Below are positions 1-10,449 of a stretch of 64,000 nt of DNA, one piece after another. Every line of letters starts with the position of its first letter. Positions within the stretch are counted from its first letter, which is position 1. This DNA comes from Bidens hawaiensis (taxonomy: Eukaryota; Streptophyta; Magnoliopsida; Asterales; Asteraceae). The notes below the pieces were generated by a model, which did not search any database, was not told the DNA's origin, and saw nothing but the letters and a program-made list of their open reading frames with translations. Location: positions 1 to 64,000 of the forward strand of contig JAIQDT010009173.1 in assembly GCA_021521415.1 (NCBI GenBank), written 5' to 3'. Position numbers and translations under genes: made by a program.

Positions 1-312
1 TTCTGTAATTTATTATAAGCCTCTTTTACTTTGTTAAAACCTTGAATAAGGTTATCAAAATTTGTTTTAAGTGCTTTAATTTCAGAATATTTAAAATCAC
101 ACTCTTGACAACCTATCTCACACTTATCACATTTAACCACATTACCACATTAATTTGAGAGTTTATCTGGATTGCCATTAAAGCATGATAATAAGTCAAA
201 TAAGCATCAACCGGTTTCTTATCCTTCTTTGATTCCACATCTTGATCTTGAATCTTGACAGCCACATTTTCAATATCATCCTCCCCAAAGTCAATTTTTC
301 CATGTGGCATTT
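1..312 (-). pseudogene. Ty1-copia gag-pol fragment (Cys-rich linker and coiled coil)
   Basis: Read on the minus strand, positions 310-113 encode an acidic stretch with VDAYLTYYHALMAIQ. After a frameshift near 120 the frame continues with paired cysteines (CDKCEIGCQECDFK) and a heptad-like helix ending KVKEAYNKL at the window edge. This arrangement is familiar from the region between the zinc knuckle and protease of plant copia polyproteins. The element runs out of the window to the left. On its upstream side it is cut at 312/313 by a gypsy-type LTR. The frameshift and the lack of flanking domains make it a dead fragment. Assignment to copia is by resemblance only. Confidence 0.5.
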
Positions 313-909
313 TGTAACATCCCCAAAATTTCGACTCAAATTTGACAACCTAGGAAAGTGAAGGATCAAAAATATTCTCAATATAAGTAAAGGGAAAAAT
401 TTTAATAAGGAAATAAAAATAGAAATAAAGGAAATAAAATATTCCATAAATAAGTTCATCTCATATTAAAAAAATGGGAAAGAAAAATCCATCCCACATG
501 GAAGGATGTAAGAAAGTGGAAGCAATTTACTTGGGTATAAATATGGAAAATGGAAGCCATCCCAAATGGAAAGTGGTAAAGAAATGGAAGGTCTTTATAA
601 GAGATGGAGTTTACATAGTAATATTCTTTTATGCTAAGCATGCAGCAAGTGGTCCTAGCGGAGGGTGCGGAGCACCCGACGCGCACAGCGCACGGGCTCT
701 GGCTTGGGCGAGACCGATGGCGATGGCGAAGGCGACGGCGAAGGGCGTTGGGCGTAATTTGGCGCTTTGACGGCGCACTTTGCACTTCGCACGCTGGCAT
801 CGCCGCTTGAGGGCCGCCTTAATATTTTTGGAAAAAGAGAGTTAGACCCAGAAGTGACAAGATACTAAAAGATAAGGGACCAAAAATGAAAAATGGTGTC
901 CAGGGACCG

Positions 910-957
910 ATCGCGATACGCGATGACTCCTAGAGAACGGCCATCGCGTATCGCGAT
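910..957. repeat. Perfect 16-bp stem-loop, copy 1
   Basis: Left arm ATCGCGATACGCGATG (910-925), 16-nt spacer, right arm its exact reverse complement (942-957). Each arm also holds a TCGCGA palindrome. It lies in the U3 part of the LTR, about 210 bp upstream of the TATA box. The surrounding 960-1085 is a run of repeated CACGTGGC / GTGTCAG words. Confidence 0.9.
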
Positions 958-1097
958 GGGCCGTTTTTACTCAGCGACACACGTCGCAACCAGGTGACAC
1001 GTGGCGAGCGTGCAGGCCACGTGGCAGCCGTGTCAGACCATGTGGCAGACGTGTCAGGCCACATGGCGACACGTGGCAAACTCTAGATAACTTGAGT

Positions 1098-1147
1098 CAT
1101 CGCGATACGCGATGACCATAAGGAAGGGTCCATCGCGTATCGCGATG
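1098..1147. repeat. Perfect 17-bp stem-loop, copy 2
   Basis: Left arm CATCGCGATACGCGATG (1098-1114), 16-nt spacer with a sequence different from copy 1, right arm the exact reverse complement (1131-1147). The arms are shared with copy 1 but the spacer is not, and spacer length is the same. It ends 16 bp before the TATA box. Confidence 0.9.
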
Positions 1148-1163
1148 GGACAGGATTCCAACT

Positions 1164-1171
1164 TATAAATA
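1164..1171 (+). promoter_or_regulatory. TATA box of the LTR promoter
   Basis: TATAAATA followed by GGGGG, with a pyrimidine-rich, CT-repeat leader starting about 35 bp downstream. This is the normal position for the Pol II promoter that starts the genomic RNA of an LTR element. Confidence 0.6.
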
Positions 1172-1620
1172 GGGGGTTCACGGCCCTTTCCTTACACACC
1201 AAATCACCTCTCTCTCTAGAAACTTTCTCTCTCTACCTCTGCTTCCGTGCCCTCGATCTGATAAGTATATCCTCGTACTCTATGTCAAACACCCGACGTT
1301 TCCTCGAAATACGTGTCACCTTAAAATAACCTAACAATCTGCCTTGAAGTACATGCACGACCCAGTGACCATAACGTTGTGTCGATTTGCATGCCCAGGA
1401 GTTGTTGATCAAGATTCTCAAAGTACGTGCAAGTGTCAAAGTGCTTCCCGAGAATCTAGAAAACAATAAGCTAAGAAAGGTAAGGGTTCTGCCCAAATAA
1501 AATATTATTATTCCAAAGGCTTAGACCCTAGTCGGGGGTATAGCCTATACCTTGATCAAAATTAAAAGATAACAATTAAATAAAGATTTCTTTATACAAA
1601 ATTATATAAATAAAGTTATA

Positions 1621-1832
1621 GTTTGTTCATGATTAAGAAACCTAAGCTTTTACATACAAAGTGTATAGTTGAAATGTTTAAAAAAAGTAAAAGTTTATAT
1701 ACAAAGGTTATATTTAAGATAGTGTTTCTTTATGATTAAGAAACATAAGACTTAACATACACGGGTTATAGATAATGGCGTTTCTTCTTGAAGAAGAAAC
1801 ATATCATAGACATTTCTTCTTGAAGAAGAAAC
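1621..1832. repeat. Four 21-nt GTTTCTT...AAGAAAC hairpins
   Basis: Four 21-nt units at 1621-1641, 1724-1744, 1780-1800 and 1812-1832. All have a GTTTNTT-type left arm and AAGAAAC right arm. The first two have a TATGATT-like centre; the last two are nearly perfect palindromes centred on CTTGAAG. They lie in the AT-rich part of the gypsy LTR. Confidence 0.75.
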
Positions 1833-2468
1833 ATAGCACATGTTAGGAAATAAAGAGAAAGATTTCATATCAAAAATATATCATTAAAACAAAAGATCAA
1901 TCAAGGTTTAAGCTATCAAAACCATACTAAAGGTCTGTAACTGGATTAAAAGACGATCCAAGTATTTACATAAACATATTTTATTATAGGTCAATCATTC
2001 AATCAATCATTCATTCATTCACAAAGGTTTTCAAACGAGATCACCACATGATTCAGGAAAGACAATCACAGGTGAATACGTTAAACCTTTTTCATTCAAG
2101 ATAAACGGGTTGTTTATCTTAACATAGACAGTCAAATAAAGATTTATGGGATTACGTGATCCCTATTAAAATACAAGATAAAAAATAAAAGCAACTCAGA
2201 CCGAGTACACATATATCTGGATCCAAACATAATCAATCTAGTATATCAGTCAAAGCTACGTGGCCACTGACTAGAGGTCATAATAAAACTTCTCCAAAGG
2301 GTATCAACTCCCAGAGAACCGTAATTGTGTGTGCATGGCAGTGGCACAATCCCAGAAATAATAGACGTTTCTGCCGAGATTGTTTCATTAAAACTATCTT
2401 GTCAGTCAAAAAAAGATTTATAAAATTGTTTTTAAAGTCAACGATTCACCAGCATATCGGTGACGTAT

Positions 2469-2482
2469 CCCCCCCCCCCCCC
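2469..2482 (+). repeat. Poly-C run (14 C)
   Basis: Fourteen consecutive C in an otherwise AT-rich context. Such runs are prone to slippage in replication and sequencing, so the exact length may be unreliable. Confidence 0.9.
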
Positions 2483-2810
2483 AATGTCACAGGAAATAAA
2501 GTTAGCACATGTAGCAAAGAACTATAGTCATCCAAGAAGATAGATGCTCGCAAGGTAGAGATGGCTCATTTTTTAAATATTAAAAATATTGTAAACAATA
2601 TTTAAACAAGTTTTATAAATCAAACAAGGATTATAAATTAAACCCTCGAATTTTTATTATTCGAGTAGCTTTCTAATAAATCAAATATTTTATTATATTT
2701 TACAAAAGGATTAATGTTTCAAAATATAAATTAATTCAACTCTGCTACATTTTCTTGATGTTCATAGTTGTTCTAGTTGAACCCTTCATCAAGTTGAGCA
2801 ACAACATGAT

Positions 2811-3414
2811 TGTTGGGATGTGAAAAGACTAAAGGAAAATTGGAATCTTCTCTAACTCTCTAGAAAAACGGATATGTATGGAAACCGAGCAAGCTCAGGC
2901 TTCCTATTAAGCTTTCACTTGGCCTAGCAAGGTATTTTGCTTTCTCAGCAAGGTTATCTTCTTGAATTCCTCTTAAGTGATAAACCGAGCAAGGTTCACT
3001 TTGTCTAGAAAGGTTGTTCATCTAAGTCAAGCAAGGTTTGGTTACTAGAAAGCTCTTGACTAAGCCAAACTGAAACCAAGTCTTTTGGTAAATCTAGCAA
3101 GGTATATTCTTAATAAACATTGGTCCCAACAAGCTTGAAGGAAGTTGATCAAGAAATTACTTAAGGACTTCTGCCGAGCAAGGTTAAACTCCGAGCAAGC
3201 TACAGTCTTACCAACACGCTTGGGTTTGCTCAATAAGTTAAGATTAACAAGTGGTTGAAGGGATTTCTGAAGAACAAGTTTGCTCGTAAGACTATATCGA
3301 GCAAAGTTTGATATGGTCAAGAGGATTGAAGTCTGCTAGGTGAATATTTTCTAAGAAAAATATTCTAAGTAAAGTTTTCCTGGAGAACTGTTCCCCCAAC
3401 ACACTTAATGGTTA
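2811..3414 (+). mobile_element. LTR family A, copy 1 (truncated 5' part)
   Basis: Starts TGTTGGGATG and aligns by eye along its length with the LTR at 10450-11451, sharing the GAGCAAG / AGCAAGGTT words that recur every 30-60 bp. Similarity stops at 3414 (ACTTAATGGTTA), about 600 bp in, so the last 400 bp of the LTR are missing. The flank is ATGAT on the left. No polypurine tract precedes it, so it is either a 5' LTR or a solo remnant. The next sequence is unrelated Mutator-like material. Confidence 0.7.
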
Positions 3415-3851
3415 TGATGTAGTTATAGGGTTAGTGAATCACGATTTGGAGATAATGGCTGTACCGGAATCCCACATGTGACTTATGAGGAGAAGGAGGA
3501 GGAGAGTGAGAATGTAAATGATGATTCTGATGAAGGAGTTGATGGAGGTGATGATGGAGGAGATGATGCAGGTGATGTTGAACATGATGGAGGAGGTGAT
3601 GCTGTAATGGTTGAAGAAGACATTAATGTTGAGGCTCAGGGGAGAACCAACCTATACCTACACCATCAACCTCACCCAAAAACCAGCCACTAAACCAAAC
3701 CATATCACCACCCCAAATCATATCCCCACCCCAATACCAAGACAATAAACCATATATCCCATCCCCACCAATATCACCACTAGACCAAACCCAAACCCAT
3801 TCGCAAATTCAAAACCTAGAACAAACCCAATCACAAACCCAAAGCCCACCT
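3415..3851 (+). pseudogene. Acidic then proline/glutamine-rich remnant, possibly Mutator-like
   Basis: From 3478 a frame encodes a Glu/Asp/Gly-rich stretch (EEKEEESENVNDDSDEG, then GGDDGGDDAGD) ending in MVEEDINVEAQ. After a frameshift near 3637 a second frame continues with a Pro/Gln/Ser-rich segment (PTPSTSPKNQP, SPPQIISPPQ, QTQTHSQIQNLEQTQ) to the CACTA insertion at 3852. An acidic block followed by a Pro-rich linker upstream of the transposase core is common in plant MuDR-type proteins, but no transposase motif is present here. A low-complexity host protein fragment is an equal alternative. There is no in-frame ATG for the acidic part. Confidence 0.3.
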
Positions 3852-6800
3852 CACTAGTAGAAAAAAGACCTTTAATGACACGCGTAGATTTAAGACATGC
3901 ATATGTGTATGTCATCGAAAAATGTCATATACTTAAAATTTTTAAAAATTTATGAGAAGTATTTTTGTGTGTTATAAGTTAAGTGTAAAAAAAACATAAG
4001 AAAATGCATGTCATCATTAAAATTAAAAACTTAAAACGCCCGCGTGTATACTTCTCAAAATCATGACCAAGTTATATACAGTATGCACAAGAGGCTTAGG
4101 GTTCCTTATCACACAATCTGGCCATCTTCTTCATCAATACCTCCTTGTCGAAGCTAGGGTTTTAGAATCTGCCCAAATTCAGTTGTCGGTTTTGTTTTCA
4201 GCAGATTATCTATTCATAATCAGCTAGGGTTTGATAATCAACTTATTTGGAGTTGATTGAAGGATAAATTTGCAATCGAATGAAGAATTATTTGCAGGAG
4301 TTCATCTATTGTGAGTTATATTGTTTCAATTTTACACCTATTTCACCTAAGCATATAATCATCCAAGTGTAAAATTTGTTTATATCTATTTAAGTTATGT
4401 TCAAAACGCTTTCAATCGATTTGGGTGTTTTCGATGTTGATTGATTTAAAGAAAGCAGTTCAATACTTTTGCTTCAAATATGACCCGATATGAGTTTTAT
4501 TTTTATTTCTGATTGTTTTTATTTTATTTGCACGAAGTTCATGCAATGTTAAGTGTACGGCTTTGGGGGTTAAATATTTAAGTTAATTTCTCAATTTTGT
4601 GCTTCGATGCTAACAGCTAAGTGCTTCGGTTTTATTTAGAATGTGATCAATGTTATGAGACCAAATGTGTTTACATGAGACCTAATGTGCAGCTAATTGC
4701 ACATGTATAAATTTATTAGTTAACAATTGAGATTCATTATTTGAAGAACTAGTTGTTTATGATTGTCAGAATGTGTATGAATTTATCACTATTTTGAGTT
4801 AAGATTAGATGACAATTTCACTCAGTATAATACTGGTATGAGTTAAACAATGCAGTTTTGAGTTAAAATTAGATGGTTGCTTTATTAATGTAAAAAGGAG
4901 AAATTAAAGATTCACTTAGTATATATAATATTATTTAGTATATATAATATTATTGGATAGCTAAAATAAGTTTATTTAATTATAGTCCTCTTTATAATAT
5001 CACAGGCCTTATGGTAACACTACAGCTTATGAACATGTATACTGCAGGAACACAAATATGAGCTTTCAAAAAGTGTGCGACATCCGGAACACAAAAAATG
5101 ATACCCCACTTCAAGTAAGAATAGTCAACAAGTAGCAGCCGTATAGGAGACTAGAAACATGCTTTATATTGGTTGACATCAACCTAAGTTTATTTGATTC
5201 TCATATTATAAGACAAATCAATTTTTATAACTGTCATACAAAACTGAAAATTTGGTTATTCAGTGCTGTTGAGTATTTTCTTTATATAGTTCAGTTCAGT
5301 TCAGTTTTCGGTTTCACTTAGTATTAGTTTTAATTTTCCACTCCAAGTTAGTTTTAATTTTCCACTCCGAGTTGTTGGTTCCCGCAGTAGAAACGTTGTT
5401 TTTATTCGCCAAAATAGTTATGAGCCTGACCTATAATCCAAGAACCGTCACAGCTGTCAACTCTCAGCTCGGCTCATAAATGGGTTTCGTGAGTCCCAAA
5501 ACCGTGTTAACATTAAAACAAGTAAAATTTATAAAATAAAGAAAAATACAGAACACGACGAACTAAGGTCAGCTTTTGTCATTTAACCCACGAGCCGAGC
5601 TCTAGCTGAACTCGAAAGATCCTCCTATATGTTTAAGTGGAGGTATATTTTGATTGCTAAAAGTCAAAAGTAAAAGTTAACATGCATGATCTTTATGTTT
5701 TTATACACCGTGTATGTTTAGATATCGAGTCAAACGAGCCCCTTAAAAGATATGGCCGTTGCTGGATCGACTCACAAAATTGCATAATTTGCTTGCAAAA
5801 ACAATGTTAGGGGAAAAGTATGTGAATGTCCTGTAATTAATGTTGTGAAATATGAAGAAGACTAATGCATATTTTGTAAAGGTAACCACATGTCAAATTT
5901 ATAACTAAAACCGATAGAATATGCGGAACATTTTATTTTTATTTTTTTAAGATTATGCAGAATGGAAGGCGTCAAGAGTACACTTGGTTCACTATCTTGT
6001 TGGTACTAGGTGTGGTGGCGAGTGCTAGTTTAGCCAGTTACATTTTCTATGGACACAGACTAAGGGTGTGTGTATCTTACCAAATATATATAGTTTATAA
6101 AACTAGTTTTATAGATATAATAAATACAATGGTTAATCAGACAAGCATATATGGACTTGGAGACCATGGTGATTATGTGTCAATTCATGACTCTCGACAA
6201 CCAACACCAACGAAAAGTCGTTATTCATGAAAACAAATCTCTGCATCAAACATCAGCCATATGATGCATAAGGTAGGTTATCAACTTTATCTGTTTTGTT
6301 GAATTGTTATGTTTTTGGTTTTCCTAGGTTTCTTCTAACAAGAGTTTCCATTTACATATGAAATGGCCCATGGGTCAGTTTTCAGACCAAGGCCTTGAAC
6401 TATGTGTGTTAGGTATTCGTTGTTAAATAACAATATGAATAGACACTTATACATGCTAGATTGTTAGGTATGAGTTTTTAATTCTGCTTATTGAAATAAA
6501 GACTTTTTTTATGTTGTTTTACTTGAGCTCTAATATTTTCTACGTTTAATTTTCTTTTTAGGTTAAGGGAGGCAAAGATGAATACGTGGCTGTGAAAATT
6601 GATGGAATTCACGAAAAAGGGTCAAGTTTCGTGGTATCGTTTAATTTGTGTTGGTGTATAGTATTGAGTATTGACAGCCAATATTTTTGTTAATTTGGGA
6701 ATATTTGTAAATTTGACTATGGATGATTAATTTATGAAGTAGATTATCGTTGTATATATGCATTTTATTTTTGTTGTGAGAATTTAGTTGTCATTAATGT

Positions 6801-7068
6801 AGAGTAATTACAAAAAAATAAATAATAATATGTTTATTATATATAGTAAAAAAACACTTAAAACCATGACACGCATTAACTGTTGTCGTATATATGTGTC
6901 GCAATTGCGGGTCATGGAAGAGTGTCATGAATGCATGTCAAAGTACATGACACGCAGTTGCATGTCATTATTGTTTTATGACTGGGCTGTTATTCACACA
7001 CATGTGTGTCATCTGTACCATTTAATGACACGCATTACGTGTCGTTAAAGGCGTTTTTTCTTGTAGTG
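3852..7068. mobile_element. Complete non-autonomous CACTA (En/Spm) transposon
   Basis: Left end CACTAGTAGAAAAAAGACC and right end, as reverse complement, CACTACAAGAAAAAACGCC, both followed by TTTAAYGACACG: terminal inverted repeats of about 30 bp with a few mismatches (3852-3883 and 7037-7068). The 3-bp target duplication CCT is present on both sides (3849-3851 and 7069-7071), exactly as CACTA elements make. Both subterminal regions repeat ATGACACGCAT / TGTCAT words on either strand (3883-3935, 6865-7050), the expected transposase-binding zone. The 3.2-kb interior has no transposase ORF, so it must be mobilised in trans. Interior 4080-4320 reads like a transcript 5' leader (CTAGGGTTT words), suggesting captured host sequence. 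Confidence 0.9.
5955..6230 (+). CDS. Small hypothetical ORF with one membrane segment, inside CACTA
   Basis: A 91-codon ORF beginning MQNGRRQEYTWF. Residues about 12-31 (TILLVLGVVASASLASYIF) form a good transmembrane helix preceded by basic residues. From residue 38 the composition changes (Ile/Tyr-rich, then DYVSIHDSRQPTPTKSR), suggesting read-through into an intron. A possible second exon lies after an AG at about 6560 (VKGGKDEYVAVKIDGIHEKG). This could be a captured host gene fragment carried by the CACTA element. I do not recognise the protein, and the ORF may equally be chance. Confidence 0.25.
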   Translation: MQNGRRQEYTWFTILLVLGVVASASLASYIFYGHRLRVCVSYQIYIVYKTSFIDIINTMVNQTSIYGLGDHGDYVSIHDSRQPTPTKSRYS

Positions 7069-7072
7069 CCTA

Positions 7073-9690
7073 TGTGACACTCGTCAATTTTAGGTTAACT
7101 CCGTTATTCCAAACTCCGTTAATTCAAACGCAAGATCACACGAACTATGGCATTCCAGTTAACGCATATCTCATTACATTTAATTAGGGTTTAAATGACG
7201 CATGACAATTATTACACAAGTAGTCTTTCGGAATTTCACCGAAACACACACGAGTCGACTCAAACCGTTGGTGAACAAACAATAAATATTATAAACAAGT
7301 ACTTGGTATAATTATGTGTTATGTTCATATGTGACTTCATGTTTGCATGTATAACAATTATATTATGGATGAAAAAGAAGAGTTGTGCAAGAACTAAGTA
7401 AACTAGAAGGCTAGGGGGTAAAGTGTAACTTGGATCATTATATAAACAACTTAAAATAACAAACCCTAACCCTTTTCCTCCCTCCCTGTCTCCCTTGCGA
7501 CGGCAGCCACCCACACACCCCTCCCCTCTCCTTGTTCGATCGAAACACACCACACACACATACATACAATCAATCTTGCAACCTTCTTGAAGGTTTAAGG
7601 TGCTAACTAGGTAAACTAAACACTATACCTAATCTATTCAATGAAAATTGCATCATTAAACATATTAATCACAAACCCTAAATGCTAAATATGTTGATTG
7701 TTGATGAGTTAGGGTTGTATGCATGATTGCTAGTTCTAGGTTAATAGTTTGTTGAGTTTTTGATGAAAACTGATGCAGGACATATTCATAATTGCATATT
7801 AAAACAACTGTAACCTGATGTTAATGTTGTTTTTTGGAAGTGATTATTGACTCTATGATGTATTAGGTCGAGTCTAGTTTCTAAGGAGTCTGAGTTTGTT
7901 ATTTTTGGACGTGTGAAAGTTAGTTTCTATTAATTTACAAATATGTCGTGCAAGTCTGATTCGGGAAGCCTACTGGTAGGCTGTTTTGTAATTAGTGTAT
8001 CTCATAACGACAAAACCAATTGATTTGATTCCACTTCTGGAAGTTAATAATTTGAGTTAGGAATCGGACCCAATTGGCCTTGCATTAATTGGATTTCCAT
8101 GTAACGGCAACAACAAATAACATTCTGTTGCGCATGATAATGACTGCTGTGTGTTTACTGAGTTGTTTTGATCGTTGTGAGAAAACCGTATGTAGTAAAA
8201 GTATAATAAAAATATTTTTAGAAACCTAACTCACGTGTGCTTCAGTGATGATTTTTTGTGATTTATTTGACATGTTATGATTTACTAAATAGAGTAATTT
8301 TGTCGAGTAAAATCTGCCTGGATAAATTAGCTGCTGAATTACTTGAATTAACATGAAAAGTGATTTGTTGATCGATGTTTTCTATGTTATGACTAAATAC
8401 TTGTTCACACATGTAACTAATCACCAACGTGTTTGTCGAGTCACACTTGTTTCACCAAGTAACATGAACACATCTCATGCATAAGTTTTATGTGTCGAGT
8501 CAAGGGACTCACTCATACTTCAAATACTTAGAAAATCTCGTTTTGTTTTTAGAGCACTAGTGAGGATTTTCTGTGACGCACACTTTTCTCAGATCTTTTT
8601 GTTATCTTCGCAAACAGTGAGTTTCACGGACCCTTTTACTCTTTTTAAAGCTTTTATTTGGGGGAGATAATTGTTTCACCAAGTAACATGAACACATCTC
8701 ATGCATAAGTTTTATGTGTCGAGTCAAGGGACTCACTCATACTTCAAATACTTAGAAAATCTCGTTTTGTTTTTAGAGCACTAGTGAGGATTTTCTGTGA
8801 CGCACACTTTTCTCAGATCTTTTTGTTATCTTCGCAAACAGTGAGTTTCACGGACCCTTTTACTCTTTTTAAAGCTTTTATTTGGGGGAGATAACATACT
8901 CCACGCTTTAGATTTTGTTATTCTTTATATATCACTTGTAAGACTACGTGGCAAACAAACCAACTAAAGTCCTTCTGAACATCGAACCGGTTAACATTTG
9001 GATAATAGCGATTCACCTTTGAGTAGTACTACTGGGTTTGATAAACCCCACCCAACTCTAAACTCGACTGTTTTTCGAGTGGGTGTAATCTTGGCTAACA
9101 CATTACCATGGTCGTGGTTGACATGGTGGCAAGGCAAGCGTTAAACAGTCAGCTTCGGTGTCGAACACTTAGTAATGCATACATGATAGGTTCACTACGT
9201 ATTGATATATAATTGACTTAACACTATCTGGTAACACTAAAACGCAACGCTCAAATTGACTTAAACATGTGAACTCACCAACTCTGTGTTGACACTTTTA
9301 GTATGTTTATCTCAGGTAGCCGAGGCGGGCGAGCGGTATAGGACATGCATTCTCTGAACACCGTTGTTTTAAACTTCTTTTAACTTTTATCATGAACACT
9401 GTGTTTTAAGTCGTCCTGTGTGGCACAACTATTTGCTTTATAGTTTTACGCTTCCGCACTTTTACTTAAGACTTGTTTGTCTTGGTGGACTTTGAAAACT
9501 TTAAATATGGTGTTTGATATAACTAATGATTCTGATCCTGTAAGTTCACACCCTCTGACGGTAAAACTCCGTTAGTGGATATAACAAATGCCACCTTCTA
9601 AAGTGGACCTACCAAAGAGGCTGTACTTTTATGCGAAAATTTAATCTTTAAAAGTTGTAATGAATAGTGGTACGTTGAATCAAATTGTGT
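7073..9690 (+). mobile_element. Long LTR-like block, possibly Tat/Ogre gypsy type
   Basis: Starts TGTGACACTCGTC, a start seen in some plant gypsy LTRs, four bases after the CACTA end. There is no open frame of note. It contains a possible promoter and leader zone (7440-7620, TATAAAC at 7441, C-rich leader), and the phrase GCGGTATAGGACATGCATTCT near 9340 that I associate with Tat-type LTR ends. No primer-binding site or second LTR is visible, and the 3' boundary with the following family A interior is uncertain. A solo or truncated LTR is the best guess. Confidence 0.35.
8447..8894 (+). repeat. 224-bp perfect tandem duplication
   Basis: The 224-bp segment at 8447-8670 (TTGTTTCACC ... GGGGGAGATAA) is repeated directly at 8671-8894. 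I see no difference between the copies. It lies within the LTR-like block and includes CACGGACCC and ACGCACAC words. Confidence 0.92.
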
Positions 9691-10449
9691 TTATAGATGA
9701 TTTCATGGATTTCAAGAAGGAGCAATTAGATGAGATAGAAACTATCTCAACAGGAAGAGGATTGCAGGAAGACATCAAAATGAATTATGAAAACATCTTA
9801 GGGATTAAGCAAGGAAATGGTTCCTAATGTTAAATAAGAAGAGAAAGATGGAGCTTTCTGATTTTGAAAAGAAGAAGAGGCAGATGAGGATGTGGATATA
9901 AGACTCACTGAAGCTTCTTACCATAAGAAGACAAAGCACCATAACCCTCCTGCCAATTTCAAGGAATGACAAAGCATGAGGCGGCAGATGACAAGGCCCA
10001 ATCATGAAATCCAAAGGAATGGAAGGATTAAACAAATTGTCAATGAACTTAACAATAAGTCCTTCATTCTTAAAAATTCAGATGGACTGGCCTTGGGCAT
10101 CATCAAGGAAGACACTGATTTGGAATTTCTGCATGTGGAGGATCTAGAGGATATAATCAGATGGATCTACCCTCTCAGCATCCTCACCACAAACAGTTAT
10201 TCTTATTCAAAGAGAGTGCCACACCGGTAAGGCTGGATAGAAGGATGTAAGCCTCAAGTTCAAGAAAATGAGAATATTTTTAGCTTAGGCCTACTTTGTT
10301 ATGTCATTGGGACATAATTCCATCTTGTAATATTTTTTCATTTTGATTTGTAATTTCCTTCTTTTGAAAATTGATGTGTATTTTGGCTAAATGTATGTAA
10401 CCTTAAAGGTGTTTTGGTACAGCTGAGGTTGTTCCAATATAAGGGAGAT
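9691..10449 (+). pseudogene. 3' interior of a family A LTR element, degenerate ORF and polypurine tract
   Basis: Fragments of protein-like sequence: DDFMDFKKEQLDEIETIS (about 9697-9750), and from 9976 an 84-codon frame with ILKNSDGLALGIIKEDTDL and FLHVEDLEDIIRWIYPLS. A purine-rich tract (AAGGGAGAT) ends at 10449, directly against the LTR start TGTTGGGATG, so this is the 3' end of an element interior. None of the pieces look like RT, RNase H or integrase. The interior of this family appears to encode something other than a standard pol, or a highly diverged accessory protein. Many stops interrupt it. Confidence 0.45.

Larger units (their letters stand above)
313..2530 (+). mobile_element. Ty3-gypsy-type LTR (right boundary uncertain)
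   Basis: Begins TGTAACATCCCC at 313, the usual start of plant chromovirus-type LTRs, directly inside the copia fragment. It contains a U3-like part with two strong stem-loops, a TATA box at 1164, a pyrimidine-rich stretch after the predicted start site (1205-1240), then an AT-rich part with hairpin repeats and a poly-C run at 2469. I cannot place the 3' end: no clear TG..CA partner or primer-binding site was found before the next element at 2811, so 2530 is a guess and the LTR may reach further. A length above 2 kb would resemble the 2.26-kb Tekay LTR at 58447-60705. No coding function is seen. Confidence 0.5.

Noticed and set aside
474..770. Plus-strand 98-codon ORF in the first gypsy LTR
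   Set aside because: Lies in U3 with low-complexity Ala/Lys-rich translation of a GC-rich patch; both strands are open there.
7260..7565. 101-codon minus-strand ORF rich in Cys/Arg/Gly at the start
   Set aside because: It is the reverse of a C-rich leader-like stretch followed by AT-rich sequence; no domain and composition-driven.
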